From Apteryx mantelli (Eukaryota; Chordata; Aves; Apterygiformes; Apterygidae): 64,000 bases of DNA. The first letter of the stretch is position 1. The number at the start of each line of letters is the position of its first letter. Shown piece by piece: positions 1 to 11,789 of the stretch. The notes beneath the pieces are model-generated. The model saw only the letters and a program-made list of their open reading frames with translations, was not told where the DNA came from and did not search any database. A program made the position numbers and the translations under genes. The stretch is from NCBI RefSeq assembly GCF_036417845.1, contig NC_089984.1:2976001-3040000 (forward strand). The letters run 5' to 3'.

Positions 1-798
1 CTTCATAGACATGTTCCACCTGAGGAGCATCTATAAATGGAGATTATACACTAGGACAAAGAAGTCTCTGCAAAATGCAGATCTTCCGACTGTACCAAAA
101 TACTGTCTCAACCTTAACAAAACAAAAGTTGGGATACCTTTCTTGAAGTGTGAGACAAAATGTTTGTCTTCCCACTGAATGTTCTGTAGGCAGCCTTTTC
201 CAAAGGAAAAGTGCTTGATAAAAACATTTCCATTTGGGATTGCTACAAAACCCCTTTCCTCCTCTGCCTGTAGCAACACCATTTGCTCTTTCCAATTGCA
301 TATCCTTCTCTCTGACATCCGGGCACTTCTTCATTGACAGTTGTTCCCTGAGGTCTGGCTCCCAGAGCAGGTGCTCGTGCATCCACCGAGAACTAATGAA
401 GTCCCACCTGGAGCTGGAGCAGCCTCTGTCCCTGTCACTGCTGAATGTTACACAAGCCATGAGGGGTGCCTAGCCATCTTGGCTAGACACTGCTCAGCCG
501 CCTCAGCTGAGCCGAGCTTTAAATGTTGGTACATTTAACGTCATATACCAAAATGCACAAGGAAGATGGGGACAAAGACATGCCTTGGAAAGGAAGATTG
601 TGGTTCTTTACTGGTCTGGCACTCAGGTGCAACCATAAATAAGTCTCATGAGGCTGGTTAGCCAGACAAAGTCAGACCCTCCGATATCAGGAATTACATA
701 TCAGACTTGTTTGGAGACAAGTGGTTCCATATCCAGCCTCTGAAAAGGGAAAGCATATTGCAGGACCCACAGTGACCAGTGCTCTTGTGCTTTTACAG
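1..798. other. Upstream flank / intron of lipase gene 1
   Basis: No recognisable exon was found on either strand. By analogy with the complete lipase gene further along, exon 6 (137 nt, reading like ...MPELAQ...ALAPV...) should lie upstream of 799, but it is not visible here. It is either before the window or lost. The last bases are the polypyrimidine tract and AG acceptor of exon 7. Confidence 0.5.
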
Positions 799-945
799 GC
801 AATATTTGGAACAAAACAGCTGACTCTGGTGGGAAGAAAAGAGAGAGCCGCTCTTGCCAAGACATGCAGCAATCTGCTAACTGCTGAAGTTTGTGAAAAT
901 GAGGTTTTCCTTATTGGTGGATATAATAAGAAGAACTTGAATGTG
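799..945 (+). CDS. Lipase gene 1, exon 7
   Basis: The acceptor is ttttacag and the donor gtaggt. It encodes 49 residues starting AIFGTKQ and ending GGYNKKNLNV, which align with the family segment FG.KEF...C......C.FN..N.N that forms part of the cap over the active site. It is open throughout, whereas its inverted copy has a stop. Confidence 0.85.
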
Positions 946-3900
946 GTAGGTGTATTAGCCTTTCCAGTTCACAGCAATCCACACATGCCCATTTCCAAAT
1001 TTCCTCGTGCTTTCCCTAGATATCTAGAAATAGCTAATAAGACACAAAAATTAGTCTTTCTTCACTCTTGCAGAGCTCTTCTAGGTGCTTCTCCCCAGCC
1101 TGCCCTGTGTACATGCATTTTATCTGGTTGCTATGGAATAATTATGTCCTGAATGGCAGAATTAAAAGTTCGTTGTGGCATAGGAAAGTGGAATCAGTTA
1201 TGTGACTTTTGAAAGCCAGACAGAAGCAAATGCCTTAATTCTGTAGCAGTTAAATAGTGAACTAGAATACTGTGCTATGCCTGTGTTTGGGGTGAATTTC
1301 CAATGTAAAGAGCACTTGCTTCAACAGTCAGGGCTACATTTACTTTGTATTTCCTGCAGCTGTGTGGAACTCCCATAATAACTGGATAACTAAAGGTGCC
1401 ACATTCTTTAATCTAATATGTTGTGCATAAAGAATCTGAACAATAATGTGCATAAATGTCATCTAAAGAATCCCCGGAGAATTAATTCAAATTCACTGCA
1501 GCCTTTTCTCTAACATCAGGTTTCCCTCTTGAATTTCATGTAGAATTTCATTGAGAAATAATTGACAACTGGTTACTGAGTGATTAGTTGAGGTTATAAG
1601 CATGACATAAACAGACATAAAAAATACACCTTTGTAAGTGTATAGTTTTCTCACTAGATGATATTTCATTCAGTTACAACCTCTGCTTACAAACTAGCTT
1701 TTGAGATGTTAATCACTTTCCAGTCAATAACGACTACTCATTTCTGAAAACATCCACAAGGAACGAGCCAATTCCATAAAGATAAGTTCAATAAAGCTTG
1801 CTGGAAAATATGCAAGTCTATTAAAACAAGGCAAGACTGGAGGATGCAATGTACAAATGGCAGTAAGAACAGAGATAGTATACAGATCAGGATATACAAA
1901 ATAATATGCATCATGATGATATGATGATATATAGAAATGATATACAGATACAAGCCGTGCAGGTAACAAGATTTACAATGAAGTATTTAAGGCTGTTGGC
2001 TCTAGGGAGATGTGCTAGCCTTGTGAAATGCAAGCAGAGGAAACGGGCTTGAACGTGACAAAAGAGTGTTGAACTGTGGCTATGCTGATAAATAGACTCT
2101 CTCCTTTTGGATGATTTCTGGGACTCTTTGCAGTCAGCCATCATCTTTCCTATATGGAATAATTAAACAACATCTCCAAAGTTTGCCACCTTGCTGTCAA
2201 CTCTTTTTCTAGATCAGTAATGAATAGAATCAACATTTTGGGCCCCAGCACAGATCCCTGTGGCACTATGTTGACCCCACCTCCACGGAGCAAACCGACC
2301 ATCCTAACCTTTTTCTCTTATCCTTTATTTAAGCCATTGGACACCCTTCTCTCTCCACCTATGGCAGAGTAACATCTCTCAGAGCCTTTTGGTAGCAACC
2401 TTAATGAAGTCTGCTTCAATGGGTGCTCCCTTATCCACATGCTCATGAGATATGACTCACTTTGCAAAAGCCATGTGAACTCTTTCCCCAGTTGTACACC
2501 TCTTCTATAACTTTATTCTTTGGGAGAGGTGGTATTAATTTTCTGAGTGTGGATGTGAGGTTTACTAATCTATACTTCATCTTTTCCTCTATGGGACTGC
2601 TTTAAAAAATAGGCTTCACATTGTTCACCTTCCAGTGTTACCAAGGCAGGGTTAAGTAGGAAGTTATACTGCATACTTTGTGGTTCATACACTTCATCAC
2701 CAAGTGCCTTTACAGTGCTGGAGTGAGCACCTTCGGGGGAGGAATTTTATTACAGTTCACTGATTTAAACATCTTTCTTACTGTAAGATGATTTTATATT
2801 AAATGTATGATTTGTGTAGCTAGTAGGAGAGGGATAAGAAATGAGAATAAAAAGCAAATAAGTAAGACATAAAAACATTGTTCAAGGCAGTGGTTATTTG
2901 GAGATTTCTTTCAGTGATGTTCACTATGTCAAGGTTTGAATTATTCCCAAGTATTACAGCTAAAGGATGCTTGAGTAGAAAAGATAGATTTTCATCATTC
3001 TCAAATCACTTAGAAAATACTTTCTTTTTTACTGCAGAACCGACTGGATGTATACTTAGCACATTTTCCAGACTATACTTCAGTAAAAACTCTTCTCCAC
3101 TGGGGACAGGTATAGACTCTGATTTTATAATGACTGGAAACCAATGCTTTGTCTTTTAATTTGTGAATATGATATTTTATCATGCTGCTTCATTCATACT
3201 GGAGACAGAAAAGAAGGTAAAATCAGCTAAGGCCTATAAAAGTGATTTTAAAAATGCTACACCAAGGGGTCTCAAAAGCCACAGCTGTCTCTGGCTGACC
3301 AAGGCAAAGCCACCAAAATGCCTGCTTCTGTCCCAGGTGAGGATCCCAGGCAGATGTTTTGGGGAATTTTTCTTTGCTCTGGCTACTTCTCAGCTTGGTC
3401 CTCTGCCACATGTCTCTCAGATCATTGAACCCCTTGAAGGAGGTCTCTCCCATCCCCTCGCTGACCCCAGGAGCTCCAGGTCTTTGATCCTGGCTGTGGC
3501 TCACCACCATTTCTGGTGTTCGGAGTGTTCATGCTCACCCACATTGCAGGCTGAGCACCCTGTCTCTGGTTCCTCAGACCCCCTGAATGTGGCCACTGCC
3601 AAGCTGCCCCACTGACCCATGGTGGGACCCGAGGGGAAGGCCCAGGGCTTTCAGAACTGGCAACAGCAAGCACCAGCCCCAGCATCGGGGCTGTGCTGGG
3701 GCAGAGACTGCTCTCCTCAGCCTTGCAGTTGGTCCTTTCCTCATGGTGGGGCTGATCCAAGCCATTACCCTTACGGCGTTAATTCTTTGCCTCTGCCTTT
3801 CAGACTGCCAAAACGGGGGAGTTCAAGCAGTTTGACTACAGAGAGAAGAACCAGGAGAAATACAATCAGGTGAGCTGGGGACTTGTGAGGGTGAACTAGG

Positions 3901-4433
3901 TAGAGAAAAGGGAAGAAGAGGGTGAGGTTGACTGAGACTGGGAGAGAGGCCCTCCCATGGTCTAGCACACTTGTTATTCTCTCAGTGCCTGGGTTCCTCC
4001 ATCAGAGCACAGCCATTCTGCTCATCCCAACCCACTGCTGTGGGCACAGGGAAGCCTCCTCCATGAGGGTGAACGTCTGGAGCAGCTGGGAGCCCATCGT
4101 GACTGGCCTTTCCTCCAGGACGCTGAAAGACAGTACCTTCAGTTCAATGGCATTATTAGTGTTACAGCCCTTGAATAACCTGATGGTTTTTCTCCCCAGT
4201 CCACCCCTCCCTTTTACAGGATAGAAAACATGACTGTTCCAACCGCCCTGTGGAGTGGCGGACAGGACTGGATCAATCCCCCTCCAGAGACCGAACGCTT
4301 GCTCCCTCGCATTACTAACCTCATTCATCATGAGCATTTCCCTGACTGGAATCACTTTGACCACCACTGGGGCAAGGATGCCCCTCAGCGCATGTACAGG
4401 AAGATTGTCGATCTGATGGAGAAAAATCCATGA
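799..4433 (+). CDS. Acid lipase family gene 1 (LIPM/LIPF-like), exons 7-10, 5' part outside the window
   Basis: This is the 3' half of an alpha/beta-hydrolase of the acid lipase family, whose members hydrolyse triglycerides or cholesteryl esters in the lysosome or after secretion. Four exons with consensus AG/GT borders join in phase 0: 799-945, 3038-3109, 3804-3869 and 4200-4433. Their lengths of 147, 72, 66 and 234 nt match the family pattern. The last exon carries the catalytic Asp (WSGGQDW) and catalytic His (PDWNHFDHHWG), and ends MEKNP-stop. The nucleophile exon (GHSQG) would be upstream of the window. No stops or frameshifts are seen in the visible exons, so the gene may be functional. 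Its 3' half is repeated in inverted orientation at 7978-11308. The exact paralogue (LIPM, LIPK, LIPF or an avian LIPM-like) cannot be decided from these exons. Confidence 0.85.
946..3037 (+). other. Intron between exons 7 and 8 of lipase gene 1
   Basis: Apart from an old antisense LINE fragment around 2190-2760, nothing recognisable is seen. The span 1720-2140 is low-complexity and AT-rich, with short ATGATGAT runs near 1910-1930. Confidence 0.6.
2190..2760 (-). mobile_element. Ancient CR1/L2-like LINE reverse transcriptase fragment, antisense
   Basis: On the minus strand, around 2535-2580, a frame reads YRLVNLTSTLRKLI, resembling the CR1 motif [14 protein letters not shown]. The text near 2240-2275 (gccccagcacagatccctgtgg) is the antisense of the PQGSVLGP-type block. 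It is heavily diverged and has no intact ORF. It is clearly older than the other CR1 copies here. Confidence 0.55.
3038..3109 (+). CDS. Lipase gene 1, exon 8
   Basis: The 72-nt exon has acceptor tttactgcag and donor gtatag. Its 24 codons read NRLDVYLAHFPDYTSVK then TLLHWGQ, matching the family block [17 protein letters not shown]. It is too short to stand out as an ORF and was found by motif and splice sites. Confidence 0.85.
3804..3869 (+). CDS. Lipase gene 1, exon 9
   Basis: The 66-nt exon has acceptor gcctttcag and donor gtgagc. It encodes TAKTGEFKQFDYREKNQ then EKYNQ (22 codons), equivalent to the AV..G.F.A.DWG.......Y.Q block that is usually 24 codons in mammalian members. The same 22-codon length occurs in the inverted copy, so the shorter form predates the duplication. 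Confidence 0.85.
4200..4433 (+). CDS. Lipase gene 1, terminal exon 10
   Basis: The acceptor is tttctccccag and the exon starts STPPFYRIENMTVPTALW. It supplies the catalytic Asp (GGQDW) and catalytic His (WNHFDHHW), and ends with TGA at 4431-4433. The 234-nt length equals that of exon 10 in the complete gene at 26358-26591. Confidence 0.9.
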   Translation, partial: STPPFYRIENMTVPTALWSGGQDWINPPPETERLLPRITNLIHHEHFPDWNHFDHHWGKDAPQRMYRKIVDLMEKNP

Positions 4434-4619
4434 CAGCCCCACATGCTGCCATATGGAAGATCCACTCATTCCCACACCCTTGGGGAGACTAGCTTTTTGT
4501 GAGAACTGTCAGTCTGCTTTTTCCTTTCTTGATATATCTCTTATGAATCTATTCCACACTGATTTAATGGGTTAAATGTAATTAGGTAATTTCCGCCTGC
4601 CCTCTGTGACTATATTTAA

Positions 4620-4625
4620 AATAAA
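4620..4625 (+). terminator. Poly(A) signal AATAAA of lipase gene 1
   Basis: AATAAA lies 187 nt after the stop codon. The same stretch, with AATAAA, is conserved in the inverted copy at 7724-7729. Confidence 0.6.
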
Positions 4626-4690
4626 CATCTGCATCACAGCCTGACTCCGACTCTTCACTTGGTCGACATCATGGTTGTGCTTGTACACTG

Positions 4691-7669
4691 TTGCCAGAGG
4701 CAAAGTGTGCCGGAGCCCTAGGCTGGGGGTGGTGACTTTTTTCTGTTCCTGGCTCAGGGCATTACAACCACCTTTCCAAGCGCCATCTCATGTCCAAACC
4801 TTTCGGGCAGTGGAAACCACAGGCTGGCTCTTCTGCTGCCCTGAGCCTTCTTGCCAACACCTGAACAGCTCCTCCTGTGAATTTGGGTGTCTCCCTCCTG
4901 AAGACTGTACTTCAAGAAAAAACTTGAAGAACACATCTGCATTGATGAACACCCCTCCTTGTCACCCTCAGAAACTGCCCAGAAACATCTTCCTTTTCTG
5001 AATTCCTTCATAAGCACTTCTTCTAATTGGGAAGTGTCTTCAACTGTAAAGTTACAGTCTCCCTTCAGCTGTGATGCATTGCCATTACCATGATTTGATA
5101 AGAAGACTTCTGGGACTGAAATTTACTCCAGAAATTCAGCATATGCTCTGGGGTGTGAGTTCAGTTGAAGAAGGGGTGGAAAGTGACTTTGTCTATGGCC
5201 CTGGAACGACTGGAGGCAATAAGCACTGACTTCGGAAGAGAAATAGTTCATCTGAGTGGAAGGAAACCAGAAAGGTAGATGCATGCCGTATGTCTAAGAG
5301 GTTGTGAAAGGGCAGCTTTGGGGCTTCTGCATTTGGATAAGTTTTTCTTGGAGAGAAAAGTGACTCAGAATTCTGTTTCCTGGTCACCTCCTGGGTTATG
5401 TCTTAAGACAAAAAATCCAGAAATGTTTTCAAAGAAGTTAAATTAAAATTGCCAGCAACATTACCTATGAATAATGCTCTGTACTGAGCATGTGTGTTTG
5501 AAAAATCTTTTCTCTCTCAACCTCCAAAAGATGTGAAATGCGCAGCTGTGAGGTCTATCTAAGCTTAAGCTGTGTGGGAGAAATAGGCGGGGGTTGAAAA
5601 GAGAATTTCTTTTCACACAGGGAAGAATTGGACATCAGAGTTTCCCCAGAGATTTTAGCTGATGTGTTTACTGGGCACTGCTGCTGCCCCAGCTTTGGCT
5701 GTGGGGCCATGAGGAAATGGACCAAGAAGGAAGGACTTGCCATTTCACAGGGTTCAGGGCAAGGGATACCCCAAAACACTGGTGATTTCAATGAGACACT
5801 CCCAAACTGGCAGCTCCGGGTCCCTGGAGATTTGACAGGGCAGCATGTGGAAACACCATCCCAGGCAAGGGGACCTTCCCTCCATCCCTGACCTAACTCC
5901 CAGAGGCTGTTGCAGATATGCCTGTCCATCCTCCACAAGAATGTACACCATGTGGCTGTGAGGAGCAGGGGACAAGCTGTCCCTCCATGTGCATCATGGG
6001 GCTTTCAGTTCCCCTCTGGGTGCACCCTGGAGCCCTCAGTCCCATCTATCTGAAGCCTGGGGCCCTTGGATGCCTCTGAGTCATCGCTTAGTGGTTTGTC
6101 TTGATAGGACCCAAGCTATAAGAAAATTGTCAGTCATGAGCCAGAAATAGCACCACTTTATGTTCCTTCCTCTCCTTGACAGATCCTCGATGGCACCAGC
6201 TTTTAGGCCTCTTAGAAGCGTGGGTGGCATTTGCTGCAATTGCAGACTGCCATCTTTCAGGTACTGTGCGTGACCTGAGCTGTGATCTTCTGGCCCCACC
6301 TGGCTCCTGAAGAGAGCCTGCTGCTCAGATGATGTGCCACTTGCTTTTACTGCTCCCTTCCTACAGCCCAGGGGCGGCCGCGAAGGCCAGTGTTCACTTC
6401 CCAGAAGAGGGTAGTGCTTTGCCACTCCTAGGAAGGACTCTGGTATGACCAGGAGGCTTTAAGGCTGATTCACACAGAGGTGTGTGTGTGCATCCTGGTG
6501 TGGCCAGGAGCATCATTTCAAGGCAAGCTCAGGTTGCATGTGGGCCACTGGAACCTACCGAGGTGTGAGGACATGGACTGAGCTTGTGCAGTAGGTAAAT
6601 AAGCCAGAACCTACCTGTGCACACCCTTTCCCTCCTAAGCATGGGGACAAAGCAGCTTTGCTGATATAGCAAACACCACAGTGGACACCAGGTTTTGCAG
6701 GGATTGGATAGGAGGTGAGTTGCCAGCCCTCCCCAGCTCCCTGCTCCATTGTCACATCTCCTTGGGATCCTTTAGCCCTGTGAGCAGGATGCTGTGCTTC
6801 TAGGCCAAGCAAAGGAAGGGGCGTGCAGTGGCAGGGACAACTGTGTGGGCTCAGGGCAAGGTTCTGTCGGTTTGGAGCTTCTGCCTGAGCCTCCTGAGAC
6901 AAGGCCACAGGACTCAAGCTGGTTGTGGTGGGAGCATCCCAGGGCTCTTCTTAACCTCGTCCCCTATAGCATACCGCTAAATCCAAAGTAACCCCATTAT
7001 GGATTTAACATTGGTGAAGAGCAGACGTGCCATGGACTGATGAAAACAGCATGTGTAAAAAATGGAGGTAAAAAACCCCATAGTCACGATTCAAGTTATT
7101 TTCTAGGGAAGAAGTGTTTTCCCTGAAGCAGGTTCCCATGTGGTCTAACTGGTCTTCTCCTGATTAACCAGGCTAAGGCGAAGGATCAAATGCAAAGTTG
7201 TCAGGATCTGTGAGCTGAGCTGTCCATGTGTCTTATGGCATGCTGCTTTCATGGTCTGCTGTCCTTGAAAGTAAAGGTTCATTTCAAGAGCATTATGCTC
7301 TCTCCATTTGCTGCCTATTCCTTCCTTGCCAGCAGCGATGGATTTACTGGCAGGGAAACTAGACTGCGCATGGCCACAACTGGCTGGGGAGTCATTGGCC
7401 TTGAACAGGGCACTCTGCAGGGCACCATCATGCATGGCCATGACTCTGCAAGGACAGGGTTTCTAGGCCAGGGTACACCACTGGGAAAGGAAAGAGCAAA
7501 GCTGCATGTGCTGGCACAAAGGCTCAGTGCAGTTTGGAAGTGCCCTGTCTACCACTTCCAATGTCCCAAAGGGTTAGATATGAGATGACTGCATGGAAAG
7601 GTGCTTGTAATGTCAAGAGCTGGGATCCCAGGCAGCTCTTAAACATCTAGCCTGCAGTAATGGGTTGCA
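4691..7669. other. Spacer between the two inverted lipase copies
   Basis: About 3 kb of single-copy-looking DNA. I see no exon, LINE or RNA gene in it. The ORFs up to about 127 codons lack recognisable motifs. Confidence 0.5.
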
Positions 7670-7723
7670 AGCACAACCATAGTGATGCCCACCAAGAGTC
7701 AGACCTTGGCTGTAATGCAGAAG

Positions 7724-7729
7724 TTTATT
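7724..7729 (-). terminator. Relict poly(A) signal of lipase pseudogene 2
   Basis: AATAAA on the minus strand sits in the same aligned position as the signal at 4620-4625 of gene 1. Confidence 0.4.
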
Positions 7730-7977
7730 ATTTAAATATTTCAGAAAATCAAGGGAAGGGAATATCACTGCACACTGGGAAGAAGCAGGATAGATAAAAC
7801 AGCAGGGACAGGCAAAAATTAAATGATTGTGTTTAACACACTAAATCAGCATGGAATAGACTGATAGGAGATGATTCTAGGAAGAAAAAGTTAGAGTGAC
7901 AGCCCTCACCCAAAGCCAGTTGCCTCCAGGGGATGGGAATGAGTGGCTTCTCCATCACAGGGCAAAACATGGAGGTT

Positions 7978-10900
7978 TCATGGATTTTTTTCTCCATCAG
8001 ATCAACAATCTTCCTGTACATGTGCTGAGGGGCATCTAGACTCCAGATGTGATCCCAGTGACTCCAGTCAGGGAAGCTCTCATGGTGAATGAGGTTAGTA
8101 ACGTGAGGGAGCAAGCGTTCGTTCTCTGAAGCAGAGGTAACCCAATCCTCCCTGTCACTCCACAGGGCAGTTGGCATGGTCATGTCTTCTATCCCGTAAA
8201 AGGGAGGTGAGGGCTGGGGAAAAAAGGTCAGGTTATTCAAAGTCAGTAAAAATAATAAGGTATCAGCCGGATTTTAGTCATCACAGCTGCTGAGAGCCTG
8301 TCTCTTTCTCTGTCAGGAGAGGTGGGAAGCCACCACAGAGTATTCAAGTCTTTGGACATATCTTTAGGAAACCTGAACAAAAGTGACACGGGGCAAGTAA
8401 GTTCTGTAAGATCTGCTTGGGATTTTTCCCAACAGGGACAGACAAGGTCCCAAAAGATTCGGCTGGGACGAGCAGGCCAAAACAGGGAGTAGAACGGCTG
8501 TCCTCTGGTGGAGGAACCCAGTCACTGAGGGAGCAACAAGTGTGCTAGATGTGTAATGCATAGGGTGCCTTCATCCCTGTCTCATCAACCTCACCCTCTT
8601 CTTCCCTTTTCTCTACCTAGTTCACCCTCACAAGTCCTCAGCCCACCTGGTTGTATTTCTCCTGGTTCTTCTCTCCATAGTCAAACTGCTTGAACTCCCC
8701 TGTTTTGGCAGTCTGAAAGGCAGAGGCAAAGAATTAACGCCATAAGGGTAATGGCCTGGATCAGCCCCACCATGAAGAAAGGACCAACTGCAGGGCCTAG
8801 GTGTCTTGGGCTGGTGCTTGCGGGGCAGCTAGTCAGCTGGCCCAGTCAGGGTTTCTGGGGAACCAGAGGGAGGGTGCTCATCCTATGGCATGGGTGAGCA
8901 TGCCTCACCTCAGGAGGTGAGTCGAAGACAGCTGTGCTTACTCAGGCTGTCTTTCTCACACCTAGTGTCTACCCTGGCAGGAAGGAGAAAGACTTCTCCA
9001 CTCCCCTGTGGATTGCTGTGGACAATCTCAACAGTTTAGGATGGACTGACAGAGTGAAAAACATGTGGTTGGGTGATGCAGTGGGGAGTTTCTCTTGGGC
9101 ATTGATTGGGAAATTAGCCCTATTAGGTCTTTTCTGAATGGCCAGGTCTGAACAGCTCATCAGCCATTCCCATGGCAGCATGACCATGTCTGGGAATGGC
9201 TAACCTGCTGGCTGTGATGAACCCTTGTTGAGCTCTTTCTAATCAGCAGGAACTGTAAAGTGCATCTACTCTCAAGACACCCACCATGACTATTCAGACC
9301 CTTCTTGTTCTATACTAGAATTAAAATCAATTTGATGGTCTTATTCTCTGAAGGAAGGGATGATCCAATGAGGATTTATCCATGTGGACTTGACATAACT
9401 TCTGCCACTCTAGGACCATCCTCCTGGCTTATGAGCAACCTTCACTTCCAAATTAGGGTCTCCTTGACATGTTCTTTCCCTAATAGGTTATACTGAAGTG
9501 TCTTTGTCTTGGAGGAGGAAGCAGATGGACATTGGACAAATGCAGCTGAAAATATTGGCTTTTTCCCTCACTCTGGTTCACTTTGTGATTGGCAATGCAT
9601 TGTCATGTGCTCTTGTAGTGGTGGTCACACACTTATTTACACCTCAGCCTTTTCCAGGGGTCCCTGAAATCTTCATGTCCCCTTCCTCAGACCACTGATA
9701 GGGTTGGTAGAAATGTGCAGGTGTCAAGACAGGTGAGGGTTGGCTTGGGTGGGGATTGTTGCACGGGGGAATTAGCATGGTTAGCACATCCCCCAAGACT
9801 TGGCTTCCAGTGCTCAATGAGTCACTTTCAAGGGAGAGAGGTGTCCATAGCCTTTGAGAGACACCTGCTTGCAAAGGATAGTCTGGCCCAGTGGTACCTG
9901 CCCAAAGGAACAGCAGGTGCTTTGGGGAGGCCAAGAGGCAGATGGGAGATTGCTGGGCGAGTGAGTCTCAGAGACAGTGCAGCTGAACAGGCCAACGTGC
10001 AAGTGCAGAGTGGAAAATCAGGCTGACAGCAGAGATGTCTGTGGGCTCAAAAGGAACTGCAGAGAGGGTGCATTTCACCACTTTTGCTACCTTGCCTGTC
10101 CATACAGTGAAATGAGCTACTTGGTGGACCAACTGATTCAGGAATAATCACAGGGTTGTCAGGCATGACAAACAGGAGAGTTCCTACCTGGCCTCAGTGG
10201 AGAAGATTTTTGATGGATATGTAGTCTGGGAAATGTGATGTATACATATCTGTTTGGCTCTGCCAGGAAAAAAAAGTTTTACTCAGGCAGGAATTAACAC
10301 TTGTTTACTGCTGCAGTCAAAAGCACTTGATATAATTCAGTCTGTTACTTGTTGGCTTTTTCTAGGCTGCCCAAATGCAGGATGCAGTGAACCTTACCTT
10401 GGGAAAAGCACCAAAGAACAAGATAAATATACTCCCAATGCTTTGTGCTGCCTGATTGGCCTTGTGGCCTCTCAGTTGCAGATGCTAATACATTAGGGCA
10501 CCTTCAGGTAATTGGAAGCAAAATTCCCCCTTTGTCTTTAGGTCAAGCTGACACCAACAACAATGCAAGGATCTTGTCACATCAGAACTTGGCTGCTGGT
10601 ATCTAAATATCCTCACCTTCCACTGATGCCCACTTCAAGAAAATGCAAATGAATAAACCACTCTCACATACCTATAGAGATACTTAGTTTCTTTCTCACA
10701 AACCATCAAGATCTCTGTGAGCTTCATAGATGAGATCTGAGCTTTGAGTTGTCAGCATATGGATAGCCCTGTGAATGTTTGTCATAAAAGCTTCTGACCT
10801 ATGTTATACATCCAGGTAGCTCTTCAAAGCTAAAACAACACATTGCAGTGAATAGCCCTGAGAATGGTTCTTTGATTTTCAATATTATGACCTGAGAGCA

Positions 10901-11308
10901 AAATAACTCTTCATAATTAGTTTGCACAACATTTCAGATAAGACATTTTCTCTTATGATTTGTTTGAACTGTCAATAAAAATAATAGGGCCCTGAAAAAA
11001 CACCATTTTCTATCTCTTTCCTCATCATTTTCATCCTCAGTGCCTCTGCCCCATGACAGAATTGCTGCTAAGTTACTCAGACACTTATGACATTTGTTCC
11101 ATATTATAACATTATGACATGTGTTATTTGGTCAGCCCAAGTCAAAGGGTAATGTACCTACCGCATTCAAGTTCTTCTTGTTAAATCCACCGATGAGGAA
11201 AAGTCCATCTGCACAGAGTTTGTTGAGCAGTTGACAGCTACAAGCCTTGGTGAGCATAGCTCTCTGCTTTCTTCACAGCAGACCTCCCTCTTTTGCACCA
11301 TGATCACC
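7978..11308 (-). pseudogene. Acid lipase family pseudogene 2 (exons 7-10)
   Basis: This is the inverted paralogue of lipase gene 1. Exons on the minus strand are: 7 at 11308-11162, 8 at 10259-10188, 9 at 8712-8647 and 10 from 8213. Three lesions are visible. Exon 7 reads GGLL-stop-RKQRAMLTK where gene 1 has GRKERAALAK, a TGA in place of a GGA codon. Exon 8 reads NLLH-stop-GQ, a TGA replacing the conserved Trp codon TGG. In exon 10 the A-run before the stop is two bases longer (seven against five), so the ancestral MEKNP-stop becomes a long frameshifted tail ending at 7833. The catalytic Asp (REDW) and His (WSHWDHIW) are still encoded. No exons 1-6 were recognised upstream on this strand. It is most likely a non-functional duplicate; skipping of exons 7 and 8 would be needed for any product. 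Confidence 0.85.
8714..10187 (-). other. Intron 8-9 of lipase pseudogene 2
   Basis: The part next to exon 9 (up to about 8900) aligns with the gene 1 intron. The rest (about 8900-10187) has no recognisable content. Confidence 0.5.
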
Positions 11309-11789
11309 TGCAACAAGGCACAGACACTGCAGGTCAGTCCCTGCCCACCATGGGCTCCGCACTGATGCAGCCCAGAGAGGACACCTGTCCATGGCAGACC
11401 AGAAGGCTGAGGGAAGAGTCATTTTGGGAGGATCAGTGTTTTTTTTTTCCCTCTGTCCTCTGAAGGAACTGCATGTGTGCTCATGAATGAGCCACATTTT
11501 TCCGAAGGTTCAGGGTAGGAAAAATTCAGCATCAAGGCATACAGTCCTCTCTGCACCAGTGTCTGGAAAATGAACAAGGCAAGAAGCACACTCTTACCAC
11601 AGCTTTCTTGTTTCCATCCTTCTATCTTTCTTTTCTTCCGAAAAACCTTCTGATTAGGATTTCTGTGACGGGATAGGCTGTCTTCCTGGAGATTCATTGT
11701 TCTCCTCTGTCCTTTTTTTCCTTTCAAAGCCTTGCCATTTACCATGAGACAGAAATTTGATGTTGTTGATTACTTTTCTTCACCCCACT

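Larger units (their letters stand above)
799..4690 (+). repeat. Left arm of a tail-to-tail inverted duplication
   Basis: Exons, introns and 3' flank of lipase gene 1 recur in reverse orientation at 7670-11308. Similarity is clear in non-coding sequence as well. The intron before exon 9 shares 'tcatggtggggctgatcca', and the 3' flank shares 'catggttgtgcttg' up to about 4690. The outer limit of the arm could extend left of the window. Confidence 0.75.
7670..11308 (-). repeat. Right arm of the tail-to-tail inverted duplication
   Basis: This is the reverse-complement counterpart of 799-4690. It keeps exons 7-10, the intron before exon 9, the 3' untranslated region and the poly(A) signal. Intron 7-8 is shorter (about 0.9 kb against 2.1 kb) and intron 8-9 longer (about 1.5 kb against 0.7 kb) than in the left arm, so the arms have had time to diverge. 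Confidence 0.75.

Noticed and set aside
5555-5938. 127-codon minus-strand ORF between the lipase copies
   Set aside because: No recognisable domain or codon pattern; a chance ORF in the spacer.
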